From: Hyphococcus sp.
Lineage (GTDB): Bacteria > Pseudomonadota > Alphaproteobacteria > Caulobacterales > Parvularculaceae
Length of the DNA stretch: 64,000 nt
Direction of reading: 5' to 3'
Assembly (NCBI GenBank): GCA_028284345.1
Contig: JANQRY010000006.1
Location: forward strand, 496,001 to 560,000
Of the stretch, positions 1 to 8,430 are shown piece after piece. A model generated the notes under the pieces. It saw only the letters and a list, made by a program, of their open reading frames with translations, was not told the DNA's origin and did no database searches. The position numbers were made by a program, and so were the translations under genes. Every line of letters begins with the position of its first letter. Position 1 is the stretch's first letter.

Positions 1-1
1 C

Positions 2-823
2 CACCGACAGGAGCCCATGGGCCTCCTCGGCATTCCGATGCTGCGCTATATCGACCTTAACGACGCCGAAGACGTGCTCGACGCAATCCGGCGCACGCCG
101 CCGGACAAGCCGCTCGAATTTATTCTGCATACGCCGGGCGGGCTCGTGCTGCCGGCGCTGCAGATCGGCCGCGCGATCAAGGCGCATCCGGCGCGAACAA
201 CCGTGTTCGTACCCCACTACGCCATGTCCGGCGGCACGTTGTTGGCGCTTGCAGCCGATGAAATTGTTCTGTCGCAACATGCGGTGCTGGGGCCCATCGA
301 TCCGCAGATCGGCGGCCTGCCCGCCGCGTCCGTTTTGCGCGTCGCCCAGGAAAAACCCATTCAGAACACGGAAGATTACACCCTCGTGCTCGCCGATGTG
401 GGCGCCATGGCCATCACGCAGTTGCAGCGGGCGGCGCGGGAACTGCTCACCGGCACGGTTTCGGAAAACGCCGCCGTCTCCATTGCGGAACAGCTCTCTT
501 CCGGGCGCTGGACCCATGATTACCCGATCCATTTCGGCGAGGCGCGCGAGCTTGGCCTTAACGTGCGTCAGGATATGCCCCAGGAAATTCTCGACCTGAT
601 GACGCTCTTCCCGGATACGGTGCGGCGGCATTCTGGCGTCAAATATGTCGCCGACGAAGCCAGGCTGAAAGGCGCGGGCGAAGCAGCGAACCCCCATCGC
701 GTCACCATGACCGGCTATGCGCCGCAGGAAGGCGCGCGATCATTCAGCTTCGGCCCGTGGAATCCGAAGGATCTCAAACGCGAGGTCCGTGAAGAAAAAC
801 GCGCGCCATGGCGTGATAATTAA
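2..823 (+). CDS. SDH/SppA-type ClpP-fold serine protease, 5' truncated
   Basis: The frame is open to the left edge of the window, reading HRQEP before the first Met at 17, so the gene starts outside it. The product matches the serine dehydrogenase proteinase (SDH_sah) branch of the ClpP/crotonase fold, a family of presumed membrane-associated or cytoplasmic serine peptidases. The motifs seen are LHTPGG (oxyanion loop) and HYAMSGGTL, where the Ser coded at 227-229 is the expected nucleophile, followed by LGPIDPQIGG. Family members usually carry an N-terminal membrane segment, which would lie outside the window. Its stop overlaps the stop of the convergent lipoprotein gene (TTAA at 820-823). 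The substrate is unknown. Confidence 0.85.
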   Translation, partial: HRQEPMGLLGIPMLRYIDLNDAEDVLDAIRRTPPDKPLEFILHTPGGLVLPALQIGRAIKAHPARTTVFVPHYAMSGGTLLALAADEIVLSQHAVLGPIDPQIGGLPAASVLRVAQEKPIQNTEDYTLVLADVGAMAITQLQRAARELLTGTVSENAAVSIAEQLSSGRWTHDYPIHFGEARELGLNVRQDMPQEILDLMTLFPDTVRRHSGVKYVADEARLKGAGEAANPHRVTMTGYAPQEGARSFSFGPWNPKDLKREVREEKRAPWRDN

Positions 824-1659
824 AGCCTGAGCGCTACGCCTTCAATGCGCGCGGCGGCGGCGTGGAGCGTCGCCGGCGCGCCTTCCGTCTGATCCGCGAC
901 GAGCCCGTTGAACGAGGCAAGACACAAGTCAATCTGTTCATGGGCGACGGCGATCGCTTCGCTGGCGTTGATATCGTAGGTTTTGATTTCAGCCAGCATT
1001 TCGCGCGCGGCGGCTAAAAATCCGTAGGCGTCCTGATATTCGCGGTGCCCCGTGACCACGCCGTCTTCGCTGACCCCGATATCAAATTCCTTCGCCGCGG
1101 CCGCAACAAGCAGCGAAACCGAAAGCAGCGTTGTCTGCACGTCGCTAGCCGGGGCGCTGGCGCGGATCGCCGAAATCGCTGTTGCGTATTTTGCCTCGAC
1201 ATCGCCGCCGCCGTCGGCTGCATCCGCGAGATCGTTCAGTGCGCCGATGAACCCCCGCTGGCCCCGCGCCGCAAGGGCCGGAACGAGCGCGTCATAGAAT
1301 TTCTGTTGAGGGTCTTCCAAATGCGTTTCGGCCATATCGATCGCGCCGGCCCGATAGAGTTCGATGAACGCCGCAAGATGGCCGCGCGCCACGCCGAGGC
1401 GATAAAGATATTCCGCATCGTCGTCCGACGGATCGCCGGAGCGCACGACCGCCTCGGGCTCGCCAGCGGGTTCAACGCCGCTGGGGCTTTCGCCGGCGGC
1501 GTCGTCAATCGCAGCATCGTCAATCGCGGCGGCGGGCGCATCGGCCGTCGCCTCGACTTCCCGTTCTTCGCCGCAGCCGGCGATCGCCAGCGCGCCGATC
1601 AGCGACAATGGCGGCAGCGATGTTGAACGACCGGCGACGAGTTTTGACCTGCGTCCCAT
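820..1659 (-). CDS. Predicted lipoprotein of unknown function
   Basis: I place the start at the ATG read at 1659, because a GGGAGG ribosome binding site sits eight bases upstream; a longer frame to 1713 lacks this. The N-terminus has a basic stretch, a hydrophobic core and a lipobox (LAIAGC), so the protein is likely an exported lipoprotein. A low-complexity Ala/Asp/Glu-rich linker of about 50 residues follows, then a helical domain with periodic Ala/Leu heptads. I recognise no catalytic motif or named family. It is convergent with the protease gene and divergent from the YCII operon. Function unknown. Confidence 0.7.
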   Translation of the reverse strand: MGRRSKLVAGRSTSLPPLSLIGALAIAGCGEEREVEATADAPAAAIDDAAIDDAAGESPSGVEPAGEPEAVVRSGDPSDDDAEYLYRLGVARGHLAAFIELYRAGAIDMAETHLEDPQQKFYDALVPALAARGQRGFIGALNDLADAADGGGDVEAKYATAISAIRASAPASDVQTTLLSVSLLVAAAAKEFDIGVSEDGVVTGHREYQDAYGFLAAAREMLAEIKTYDINASEAIAVAHEQIDLCLASFNGLVADQTEGAPATLHAAAARIEGVALRL

Positions 1660-1958
1660 TCTGCGCCTCCCAGTCCGGTGCAAACATGATATTCTCTCAA
1701 CCGCCCTGCGCAATGCGAAAACGCCGTAGCCATGCCGCTTCCGCTTATAAAGACGCCCTCAAACACGCCGGCTGCAGCGCCGGTCGCAACAAAATGCCCC
1801 GGCGTGACGCAAACGCCACAGCCCCGCGGGGTGAGGACACACGCGGATGCGATGCGCTGGAAAACACGGTCGAACAGGACAGGCTTGTCGATCTGCACCC
1901 CCGCCATCCGTCTTTGCCATGACCCGCGCCGATTTGGCGGCGCCAAGAGGAGATGCTC
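1660..1958. other. Divergent intergenic region (about 300 bases)
   Basis: This stretch separates the lipoprotein gene from the YCII-ECF42 operon. It holds the ECF42-type promoter match described separately and a strong AGAGGAG ribosome binding site (1946-1952) for the first YCII gene. Open frames exist on both strands, but none has a ribosome binding site or protein-like composition, so I call no gene here. Confidence 0.5.
1886..1912 (+). promoter_or_regulatory. Candidate ECF42 promoter (TGTCGA-N17-CGTC)
   Basis: TGTCGA occupies 1886-1891 and CGTC 1909-1912, separated by exactly 17 bases. From memory, ECF42 sigma factors recognise a -35 element of TGTCGA and a -10 of the CGA/TC type. The match ends 46 bases upstream of the first YCII start, and the ECF42-like sigma gene is the third gene of the same operon, so autoregulation is the natural reading. 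The motif match is seen directly; the function is inferred. Confidence 0.55.
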
Positions 1959-2324
1959 ATGAAAATGCTGATTCTGGCGAACGAAGCGCCGGAAGACTTT
2001 GCGCTTCGCGAAAACAAAGAGGAATTCGACAGCTATATGGGCGCCTGGTACGCCTTTGGCGAAGCCATGACCGAAGCCGGCGTCAATGAAGGCGGGGCCG
2101 CGCTTGAGCCGCCGTCGACGGCGACGGTCGTTTCCGTTCGCGACGGGGTGCGCCATGTGGAAGACGGGCCCTACCCGGACGCGAAGGAACAACTGGGCGG
2201 CTTTGCTTTGATCGACGTTCCCGATCTCGAAACCGGCGCAAAATGGGCGGCTAAATGCCCGGCGGCGAGGCGCGGCTTTGTCGACGTCCGCGTCATCCCG
2301 AGCCTGGAGGATCACACGAAATGA
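1959..2324 (+). CDS. YCII-related (DGPF-type) protein, first copy
   Basis: This is a small ferredoxin-like-fold protein of the YCII/DGPF family, about 121 residues from the ATG at 1959. That start lies six bases after AGAGGAG; ATGs at 1953 and 1965 are alternatives. The family signature appears as VEDGPYPDAKEQLGGF, with Tyr in place of the usual Phe of DGPF, followed by a segment ending in WAAKCPAA. Members lie beside ECF42 sigma factors in many bacteria, but no biochemical activity is settled. Its stop overlaps the next start by four bases (ATGA at 2321-2324), pointing to translational coupling. Confidence 0.85.
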   Translation: MKMLILANEAPEDFALRENKEEFDSYMGAWYAFGEAMTEAGVNEGGAALEPPSTATVVSVRDGVRHVEDGPYPDAKEQLGGFALIDVPDLETGAKWAAKCPAARRGFVDVRVIPSLEDHTK

Positions 2325-2662
2325 AATATCTTTTTCTGCTTTACAATGACGAAGACGGCTGGGAGGCCCTGTCGTCCGAAGAAAAGACGGAAACGGTCGG
2401 CGCCTACCAGGCGTATGCGCAGGCGTTGAAGAAAGCCGGCGTGCATATCAGCAGCGAACCCCTCGATCACTCCCGAAACGGCAAGCGCGTGCGCGCGTCT
2501 GGCGTCGAGGATGGTCCGTTTGCGGACGGCAAGGAACAGCTTGGCGGGTTCTTTATGATCGAGGCGGACAATCTCGACGACGCGCTTGACTGGGCGGCGC
2601 GGTGCCCCTGCGCGGCGCAGGGGCATGTGGAAGTGCGCCCGGTCTGGGACTTCGACGGCTAG
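2321..2662 (+). CDS. YCII-related (DGPF-type) protein, second copy
   Basis: This second YCII/DGPF protein has 113 residues. The start at 2321 (MKYLFLLYND) is chosen because it overlaps the upstream stop by four bases and follows a GGAGG-like sequence. The motif VEDGPFADGKEQLGGF is the canonical DGPF form, followed by WAARCPCA. The two copies are alignable along their length and probably arose by duplication, though they have diverged. The sigma factor gene starts four bases after its stop, so the three genes form one operon. Role inferred from context only: a protein partner or output of an ECF42 pathway. Confidence 0.87.
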   Translation: MKYLFLLYNDEDGWEALSSEEKTETVGAYQAYAQALKKAGVHISSEPLDHSRNGKRVRASGVEDGPFADGKEQLGGFFMIEADNLDDALDWAARCPCAAQGHVEVRPVWDFDG

Positions 2663-2665
2663 GCG

Positions 2666-3901
2666 ATGACGGACGCGCGGTTGATCGCCGAAGACGCCGC
2701 GCGCGAGTCTTACGGGCGTCTTCTCGCCTGGCTGACGACGCGCACCCGCGACGTCGCCGCGGCTGAAGACGCCCTCGCCGATGCGTTTCGCGCAGCCCTT
2801 GAGCATTGGCCAAAAACCGGCGCGCCGGCGAGCCCGGAAGCCTGGCTCCTGACGACGGCGCGCCGGAAGCTGATCGATCAGGCGCGGCGCGCGCGCACGC
2901 GCGATGAAAGCGCGCCGGCCCTCGCCCTCGCCGCGGAAGAGGCGGACGCCGCCCTCAGCGATGACCGCGACTTTCCCGATGAGCGATTGAAGCTCCTGTT
3001 TGTCTGCGCCCACCCGGCTATCGACAAAACCGTGCGCACGCCGCTCATGCTGCAAACGGTGCTGGGGCTCGACGCAGCGCGCATTGCATCGGCGTTCCTC
3101 GTCGCGCCCGCGGCCATGGCCCAGCGGCTCGTGCGCGCCAAACGCAAAATCAGGGACGCCGGCATTCCCCTCGAAACCCCCGGCCCCGAAGACTTCGCCG
3201 CCCGGCTCGATGACGTGCTCGATGCGATTTACGCCGCCTACACGGCGGGCTGGGACGCCGCCGACGGCGCCGATGCGCGCTGCGGCGGCCTGACCCGCGA
3301 AGCGATTTTTCTCGCGCGCCTCGCCGCCGGCATGGCCAAGGACGCGCCGGAAGCGTTCGGCCTCGCAGCCTTGTTACTCCATGCGGAAGCGCGCCGGCCC
3401 GCCCGCGTCGTTGACGGCCGCTATATCGCCCTCGCCGATCAGGATACGGAGCTTTGGGATCGGCGCATGATCGCGGAAGCGGAACAGGCGCTGGCGCGAG
3501 CCTGGACCTTCAGCGCCGCCGGCCGGTTTCAGATCGAGGCCGCGATCCAGTCCGCCCACGCCGCCGCAAAGCTGCACGGTCGCGACACGCAAAGCGATAT
3601 CATTGTGCTCTACCGGCGCCTGATCGACCTTGCGCCGTCAATCGGCGCCAAGGTCGGTTACGCCGGCGCGCTCGCCGCCGCCGATCAGGCGGAAGAAGGA
3701 TTGACCATCCTCGACGCCATCGAGCCGGACCGCGTTGCGCGCTATCAGGCTTACTGGGCGGTTCGGGCGCATATCCTCGCCGCCCTGAAACGCCGGGAAG
3801 AAGCGCAAGCTGCTTACACCCGCGCCATCGGTCTCAGCGAAGACGAGGCCGCCCGTGACTTCCTGCGTCGACGAATGAACAATATGTCGACAGCGACCTA
3901 A
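2666..3901 (+). CDS. ECF42-type RNA polymerase sigma factor with C-terminal extension
   Basis: The product of 411 residues is an extracytoplasmic-function sigma factor. Region 2 lies at about residues 10-75 (AEDALADAFRAALEHWP, then WLLTTARRKLIDQARR). Region 4 follows near 110-165 and ends with MAQRLVRAKRKIRDAGIP. A long helical extension (DUF6596 type, with TPR-like repeats near the C-terminus, AALKRREEAQAAYTRAIGL) makes it about twice the length of a minimal ECF protein. This architecture and the two upstream DGPF genes place it in group ECF42. No anti-sigma gene is present, which is usual for this group; the extension is thought to do the regulation. Confidence 0.9.
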   Translation: MTDARLIAEDAARESYGRLLAWLTTRTRDVAAAEDALADAFRAALEHWPKTGAPASPEAWLLTTARRKLIDQARRARTRDESAPALALAAEEADAALSDDRDFPDERLKLLFVCAHPAIDKTVRTPLMLQTVLGLDAARIASAFLVAPAAMAQRLVRAKRKIRDAGIPLETPGPEDFAARLDDVLDAIYAAYTAGWDAADGADARCGGLTREAIFLARLAAGMAKDAPEAFGLAALLLHAEARRPARVVDGRYIALADQDTELWDRRMIAEAEQALARAWTFSAAGRFQIEAAIQSAHAAAKLHGRDTQSDIIVLYRRLIDLAPSIGAKVGYAGALAAADQAEEGLTILDAIEPDRVARYQAYWAVRAHILAALKRREEAQAAYTRAIGLSEDEAARDFLRRRMNNMSTAT

Positions 3902-3902
3902 A

Positions 3903-4430
3903 TCACGACGTCCACAGGGCCCGTTGGCGCCATGGTTGCGGCACGGTGAGCGCGCCGGATAGCGGCGCTTTATCGCCGCCTAGGCTAAGGGATTGCCAGG
4001 CGGTTCGCCATTCTTCCGGCAGGGGATATGGCGGCGTCACGCCGTCTTCCGTCGCAAAGCCGAAGCGCCCGTAATAAGCGGGGTCGCCGAGGACAAAGAC
4101 CCGGTTCGCCCCGGCGTCTTCCACCTGTCGCAAGCCGGCATCGACGATTGCGCCGCCAACCCCTTGCCGCTGCCGGGCCGGAGCGACAGCGAGCGGTCCG
4201 AGAAGCGCAACCTTGTCCGGTTTGTCGACGACGCTGCATGTGGTGAAGATGACATGTCCCGCTGGCGCGCCGTTGACAATGGCGACCAGCGAGAGAACAT
4301 TCTGCGCTTCGCTCAACAGGTCTCTGACGAGCGGCAGCAAATCCTCATCGGGGAACGCGTCCGGGTAGAGCTTTTCGATGAAGGCGGCGTCGCCTGGGGC
4401 GCTTTCGCGTATGTCGATTTTGTCGGTCAT
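3903..4430 (-). CDS. GNAT family N-acetyltransferase
   Basis: This is a 175-residue acetyltransferase from the start at 4430 (MTDKIDIRES). The upstream extension to 4514 is Arg/Gly-rich and overlaps the promoter of the divergent gene, so I reject it. The acetyl-CoA loop is visible as LAVAPARQRQGVGGAIVDAGL (R/Q-x-x-G-x-G type). After it come VFVLGDPAYYGRFGFA and PYPLPEEW, as in YhbS-like GNAT proteins. The acceptor substrate cannot be told from sequence. It is convergent with the sigma factor gene, with only one base between the stops. Confidence 0.85.
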   Translation of the reverse strand: MTDKIDIRESAPGDAAFIEKLYPDAFPDEDLLPLVRDLLSEAQNVLSLVAIVNGAPAGHVIFTTCSVVDKPDKVALLGPLAVAPARQRQGVGGAIVDAGLRQVEDAGANRVFVLGDPAYYGRFGFATEDGVTPPYPLPEEWRTAWQSLSLGGDKAPLSGALTVPQPWRQRALWTS

Positions 4431-4551
4431 ATCGCTGTCGTCGCGTTGATTGCGGGACCGTCCTATGCGTCCGCGACCGTCGCCGCAACCTTCATTCACC
4501 CGGCTGCGCCCCATGCTCGCCAGCCGGCGCGCAATCGCTTATAAAGCGCTT

Positions 4552-5727
4552 ATGTTCACCAAGTTTTTTCACGAGCTGAAATCCGCGGGCCTCCCCGTCT
4601 CCCTGCGCGAATATTTGACGCTGATGGAGGCCATGGACGCCGATCTCGCCAATCGCGACGTTGAAGATTTTTATTACCTCTCGCGTTCGTCGCTGGTGAA
4701 AGACGAACGCAATCTCGACAAGTTCGATCGCGTCTTCGCCCATGTCTTCAAGGGCATTGAAAGCGTCGCCGACGGCGTCAACGCGGAGATCCCCGAAGAA
4801 TGGCTGAAGCTGCTGACCGATCGCTATTTCACCGAAGAGGAAAAGAAAGAGATCGAAGCGCTCGGCGGCTGGGACAAGCTGATGGAGACGCTGAAAGAAC
4901 GCCTTGACGAACAGAAGAAGCGCCACCAGGGCGGCAATAAATGGATCGGTACGGGCGGCACGTCGCCCTTCGGGTCCGGCGGCTACAACCCCGAAGGGAT
5001 ACGCATCGGCAATGAAGGCAAGCGCCAGGGCCGCGCGGTCAAGGTCTGGGAGAAGCGCGAGTATAAAAATCTCGATGACAGCGTGGAACTCGGCACGCGG
5101 AACATCAAGGTCGCCTTGCGCAAGCTTCGCCGGTTCGCGCGTCAGGGCGCGCCGGACGAATTCGATCTCGACGGCACCATCGACGCAACGGCGCGGGCCG
5201 GCTACCTCGACATCAAAATGCGCCCCGAGCGGCGCAATACGATCAAGGTCCTGATCTTTTTCGACGTGGGCGGATCAATGGATCCGTTCATCAAACTGTC
5301 CGAGGAACTTTTTTCCGCGGCGCGCACCGAATTCAAACACATGGAGTATTTCTACTTCCACAACTGCCTTTACGACTTCGTGTGGAAGGACAACAACCGG
5401 CGCTGGACGGGGAAGATTCCCACATGGGACGTGCTCCATAAATATCCGCACGACTACAAGGTGATTTTTGTCGGCGACGCGTCGATGTCGCCTTACGAAA
5501 TCACTGTGCCCGGCGGATCGGTTGAATATTTCAACGAAGAGGCCGGCGCGGTCTGGATGCAGCGCGTGACGGATATCTATGAAAGCGCGATCTGGCTCAA
5601 TCCAGTCCGGCAAGTGAGCTGGGACTACACGCCGTCAACGCAGCTGGTTCGGGAATTGATGGGCGAGCGCATGTACCCGCTCACCCTCTCCGGCATCGAG
5701 GCGGCCATGGCGGAACTGCGGCGCTAG
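4552..5727 (+). CDS. CoxE-like VWA domain protein
   Basis: The start at 4552 (MFTKFFHELK) matches the family N-terminus; the frame upstream to 4450 is Arg/Pro-rich and unlikely to be translated. The protein of 391 residues has a helical N-terminal half, a Gly-rich linker near residue 130-150 (GTGGTSPFGSGGYNP) and a C-terminal von Willebrand A domain. Its metal site reads DVGGSMDPF, so the first Ser of DxSxS is Gly. CoxE-type proteins normally act with a MoxR AAA ATPase in metal-centre or complex maturation. No MoxR gene is adjacent here, so the partner must be encoded elsewhere. Gene-family call firm, process unknown. Confidence 0.85.
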   Translation: MFTKFFHELKSAGLPVSLREYLTLMEAMDADLANRDVEDFYYLSRSSLVKDERNLDKFDRVFAHVFKGIESVADGVNAEIPEEWLKLLTDRYFTEEEKKEIEALGGWDKLMETLKERLDEQKKRHQGGNKWIGTGGTSPFGSGGYNPEGIRIGNEGKRQGRAVKVWEKREYKNLDDSVELGTRNIKVALRKLRRFARQGAPDEFDLDGTIDATARAGYLDIKMRPERRNTIKVLIFFDVGGSMDPFIKLSEELFSAARTEFKHMEYFYFHNCLYDFVWKDNNRRWTGKIPTWDVLHKYPHDYKVIFVGDASMSPYEITVPGGSVEYFNEEAGAVWMQRVTDIYESAIWLNPVRQVSWDYTPSTQLVRELMGERMYPLTLSGIEAAMAELRR

Positions 5728-5731
5728 ACTT

Positions 5732-6067
5732 TTAAGCGGCGAGATTTCTTATGCGGCGCACTTCCGAGAGGGCGGCAGTAACTTTCTGACGGATGGAAAC
5801 AAGGATCGCGGCGCGGCGTTCGGACTTGCCGGCGATTTCGCCGATCATGCTTTCGGCCTCTTCGCACAAATCGCCCAGCGCCCAGGCCCCGACCCCGCGA
5901 GACGCCCCTTTCAGCGCATGAGCGACATTGCGCCAGCCCTCATCGGTGGCCGTGACGGAGAATTTTTCCTCAAGCGCGCTTGCCTGTTCGGCGAATATGC
6001 TGAGAATTTCGTCGCGCAAGGCCTCATCGCCGGCGACATATTTATCCAGATGCTCCAAGTCGATCAT
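5732..6067 (-). CDS. Single-domain Hpt phosphotransfer protein
   Basis: The start at 6067 (MIDLEHLDKYVAGD) gives 111 residues, the normal size of a stand-alone histidine phosphotransfer domain. The phosphorylatable His lies in AHALKGASRGVGA, matching the HxxKG Hpt signature, within a four-helix bundle pattern. It would relay phosphate between a hybrid histidine kinase and a response regulator. No kinase or regulator is adjacent, so it is an orphan. A TTAA-N7-TTAA box lies about 97 bases upstream of its start, suggesting CtrA-type cell-cycle control. Confidence 0.85.
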   Translation of the reverse strand: MIDLEHLDKYVAGDEALRDEILSIFAEQASALEEKFSVTATDEGWRNVAHALKGASRGVGAWALGDLCEEAESMIGEIAGKSERRAAILVSIRQKVTAALSEVRRIRNLAA

Positions 6068-6161
6068 AACGCCCAATGCTCCCGCAAGCGCGCCGGATTG
6101 CACGCATGACCGTTTCGTAACCGCGCGCACGCTACAATTCTGTTAAAATTTTATTGGCTTT

Positions 6162-6180
6162 GCTTAACGGACGGTTAAGC
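6162..6180. promoter_or_regulatory. Palindromic TTAA-N7-TTAA box (CtrA-like)
   Basis: GCTTAAC, a five-base spacer and GTTAAGC form a perfect seven-base inverted repeat. The same bases contain TTAA, seven bases, TTAA, the spacing known for CtrA sites in Alphaproteobacteria. It lies between the Hpt gene and the acidic-protein gene, upstream of the former on its strand. The palindrome could also act as a weak terminator for the acidic-protein gene. Regulator assignment is inference. Confidence 0.4.
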
Positions 6181-6207
6181 AAGCGCGTCGTCGGACGCTA
6201 GAAACCG

Positions 6208-6726
6208 TTAGCCTTCTTCGCCTTCCGCAGGCGCATCCGAGGCTTCGTCGCCAACAGCTTCTTCAACAGCCTCAGTCGCATCTTCCGCGGCCTCCTCGAC
6301 CGTTTCTCCCACATCCTCGGCCGCCTCGCCAACAGCCTCGCCGGCTTCGCTGGCGAGTTCGCCCGCCGCCGATGCAGCCTCTTCGGCTGTCTCGGCGATT
6401 TCTTCTTCGGCCGCGGCGGCTGCATCGCCAAGAACATCAACGGTGTCTTCACCGGCCGCTTCCAGGTCCTCAACCAGCGCGGCGCCTTCCGCGCCCGCGC
6501 CGTCAACGGGGTCAGCGTTCTCGTCTACCGCAAGCGCGTCTTCGACCGTCTCTGCGTCGCCGTCCATCAGGTCGCCGGCTGCGTCCGCTGCGTTTTCAAC
6601 GGTTTCGCTGACCGCATCGGCCGCGCCCTCGATCACGTCGGCGACAGCCTCTTCGCGATTGGTGAGTTTCGACAGACCGATAATCACGGCGAGCGAAACG
6701 GAGATGATCAACAGTAAACGGAACAT
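6208..6726 (-). CDS. Membrane-anchored Ala/Glu/Asp-rich low-complexity protein
   Basis: Residues 1-18 (MFRLLLIISVSLAVIIGL) form one hydrophobic segment, either an uncleaved anchor or a signal. The remaining 150 residues are almost entirely Ala, Glu, Asp, Gly, Val and Thr in short repeats such as AAEDVGETVEEAAEDATEAV. There are no Cys residues and the tail carries a strong negative charge. A repetitive coiled or disordered acidic tail outside the inner membrane is the simplest picture. I recognise no family. Slippage-prone repeats of this kind vary quickly between relatives. Confidence 0.65.
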   Translation of the reverse strand: MFRLLLIISVSLAVIIGLSKLTNREEAVADVIEGAADAVSETVENAADAAGDLMDGDAETVEDALAVDENADPVDGAGAEGAALVEDLEAAGEDTVDVLGDAAAAAEEEIAETAEEAASAAGELASEAGEAVGEAAEDVGETVEEAAEDATEAVEEAVGDEASDAPAEGEEG

Positions 6727-6964
6727 AATACGGACACCCTTCCTTACCCTGCGCGAATATATGCGCGCTGCAATTTTTGCACCGCCCCGGTTTTCCGCGC
6801 CTTATTATCGTCTTTTGCACGACGCCACAATGGCCGGGGTCCCCCGCTTGGCGCGAAAAATCAGGTGGAATCAACGCCCTACTCTTGCCGGCGCGAGCGG
6901 GCCCCCGTAAACGGAAAGGCCGCCCGCAAAGCCCCGCCGCTATCGTCACCCAGGATCCGCGACC

Positions 6965-8425
6965 ATGACCGAAAACGCCGTCTTTCTGGGTAAAAGCGAA
7001 ACCCAGCAATTTCTTGACCTGAAATACGCCAACCGCCACGGCCTGATTTCCGGCGCAACCGGCACGGGAAAAACCGTCACCCTGCAAATCATCGCGGAGG
7101 GCCTGTCGGGCGCTGGCGTCCCGGTGTTTGTCGCCGACGTCAAAGGCGATCTGACCGGCCTGTCGCACCCGATCGTCATCAAGGACTTTCTGACCGAACG
7201 GGCCGAGACCATCGGTCTTGATCCTTACGAACCGTCGGCCTTCCCCGTGCGCCTCTGGGATCTCTTCGGCGAACAGGGCCACCCCGTGCGCGCCACCGTG
7301 ACGGAAATGGGCCCGCTCCTTCTTTCGCGGCTTCTCGATCTCAACGATACGCAGGAAGGGGTGCTGACGCTCGCCTTCCGCCTTGCCGACGACGAAGGGC
7401 TCCTGTTGCTTGATCTGAAGGACTTGCGCGCCCTGCTCGTCGAGGTCGCCAATCGGCGCAAGGAACTGTCGGCGGAATACGGCCACGTTTCGACGGCGAG
7501 CGTCGGCGCCATTCAGCGGCGCCTCTTAACGCTGGAAGAACAGGGGGCGGAGCTTTTCTTCGGCGAGCCGGCCCTCAACATCAAACAGTTCCTCGACAAG
7601 ACCGAGGATGGCGCGGGGCTCGTCAACATCCTCGCCGCCGACAAGCTGATGCAGACCCCGAAACTCTACGCCACGTTCCTGTTGTGGCTGTTGTCGGAAC
7701 TCTTTGAAGAATTGCCCGAGATTGGCGATCCGGAAAAACCGAAACTCGTCTTCTTCTTTGATGAGGCGCATCTCCTCTTTGATGAAGCCCCGAAAGCGTT
7801 GCTTGAAAAAGTCGAACAGGTGGTGCGTCTCATCCGCTCCAAGGGCGTCGGCGTTTTCTTTGTCACGCAAAATCCGCTCGACGTTCCCGATTCCGTTTCC
7901 AGCCAATTGGGCAATCGCGTGCAGCATGCGCTGCGCGCCTATACGCCGCGGGAACGGCGCGTCGTCAAAGCGGCGGCGGAAACCTTTCGCCCCAACCCCG
8001 ATTTCAAAACCCTCGACGTGATCACCGAACTCGGCATCGGCGAAGCGCTCGTCTCGACCCTCAAGGCGAAGGGCGCGCCCGGCATTGTCGAACGCACCCT
8101 GATCCGGCCGCCCGCCTCGCGCATGGGGCCGGTTACAAAGGCGGAGCGCAAGACCATTCTCGCCGGTTCCGATATCGGCGAAAAATACGCTACGCCCGTT
8201 GATCGCGAGTCCGCATACGAAATCCTGCAGGAACGCGCAGAGCGCATCGCAGAGGAAGAAGAACGGGCGCGCAAACGGGAAGAAAGAGAAAAAGCGCGCA
8301 GCCGAAAAACGCCGCGGCGTCGGTCAAACCGCCAGAGCGTCGGCGAGGCGGCGCTCAAAACCGCGGTGCGCACCCTCTCCCGCGAGATCGTGCGCGGTCT
8401 CCTGGGTTCGTTAAAACGCCGCTGA
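6965..8425 (+). CDS. HerA-like ATPase (DUF853/YjgR family)
   Basis: This 486-residue P-loop ATPase has Walker A GATGTGKT at residues 30-37 and Walker [11 protein letters not shown] with Asp266-Glu267. A downstream segment reads [34 protein letters not shown], typical of the DUF853 branch of HerA/FtsK-like ATPases. The C-terminal tail (residues 420-486) is Arg/Glu/Lys-rich and likely coiled-coil. E. coli YjgR is the best-known relative; its physiological role is not established. A CPBP protease gene starts five bases downstream and is probably co-transcribed. The gene is complete at the usual family length. Confidence 0.92.
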   Translation: MTENAVFLGKSETQQFLDLKYANRHGLISGATGTGKTVTLQIIAEGLSGAGVPVFVADVKGDLTGLSHPIVIKDFLTERAETIGLDPYEPSAFPVRLWDLFGEQGHPVRATVTEMGPLLLSRLLDLNDTQEGVLTLAFRLADDEGLLLLDLKDLRALLVEVANRRKELSAEYGHVSTASVGAIQRRLLTLEEQGAELFFGEPALNIKQFLDKTEDGAGLVNILAADKLMQTPKLYATFLLWLLSELFEELPEIGDPEKPKLVFFFDEAHLLFDEAPKALLEKVEQVVRLIRSKGVGVFFVTQNPLDVPDSVSSQLGNRVQHALRAYTPRERRVVKAAAETFRPNPDFKTLDVITELGIGEALVSTLKAKGAPGIVERTLIRPPASRMGPVTKAERKTILAGSDIGEKYATPVDRESAYEILQERAERIAEEEERARKREEREKARSRKTPRRRSNRQSVGEAALKTAVRTLSREIVRGLLGSLKRR

Positions 8426-8430
8426 CCCCC

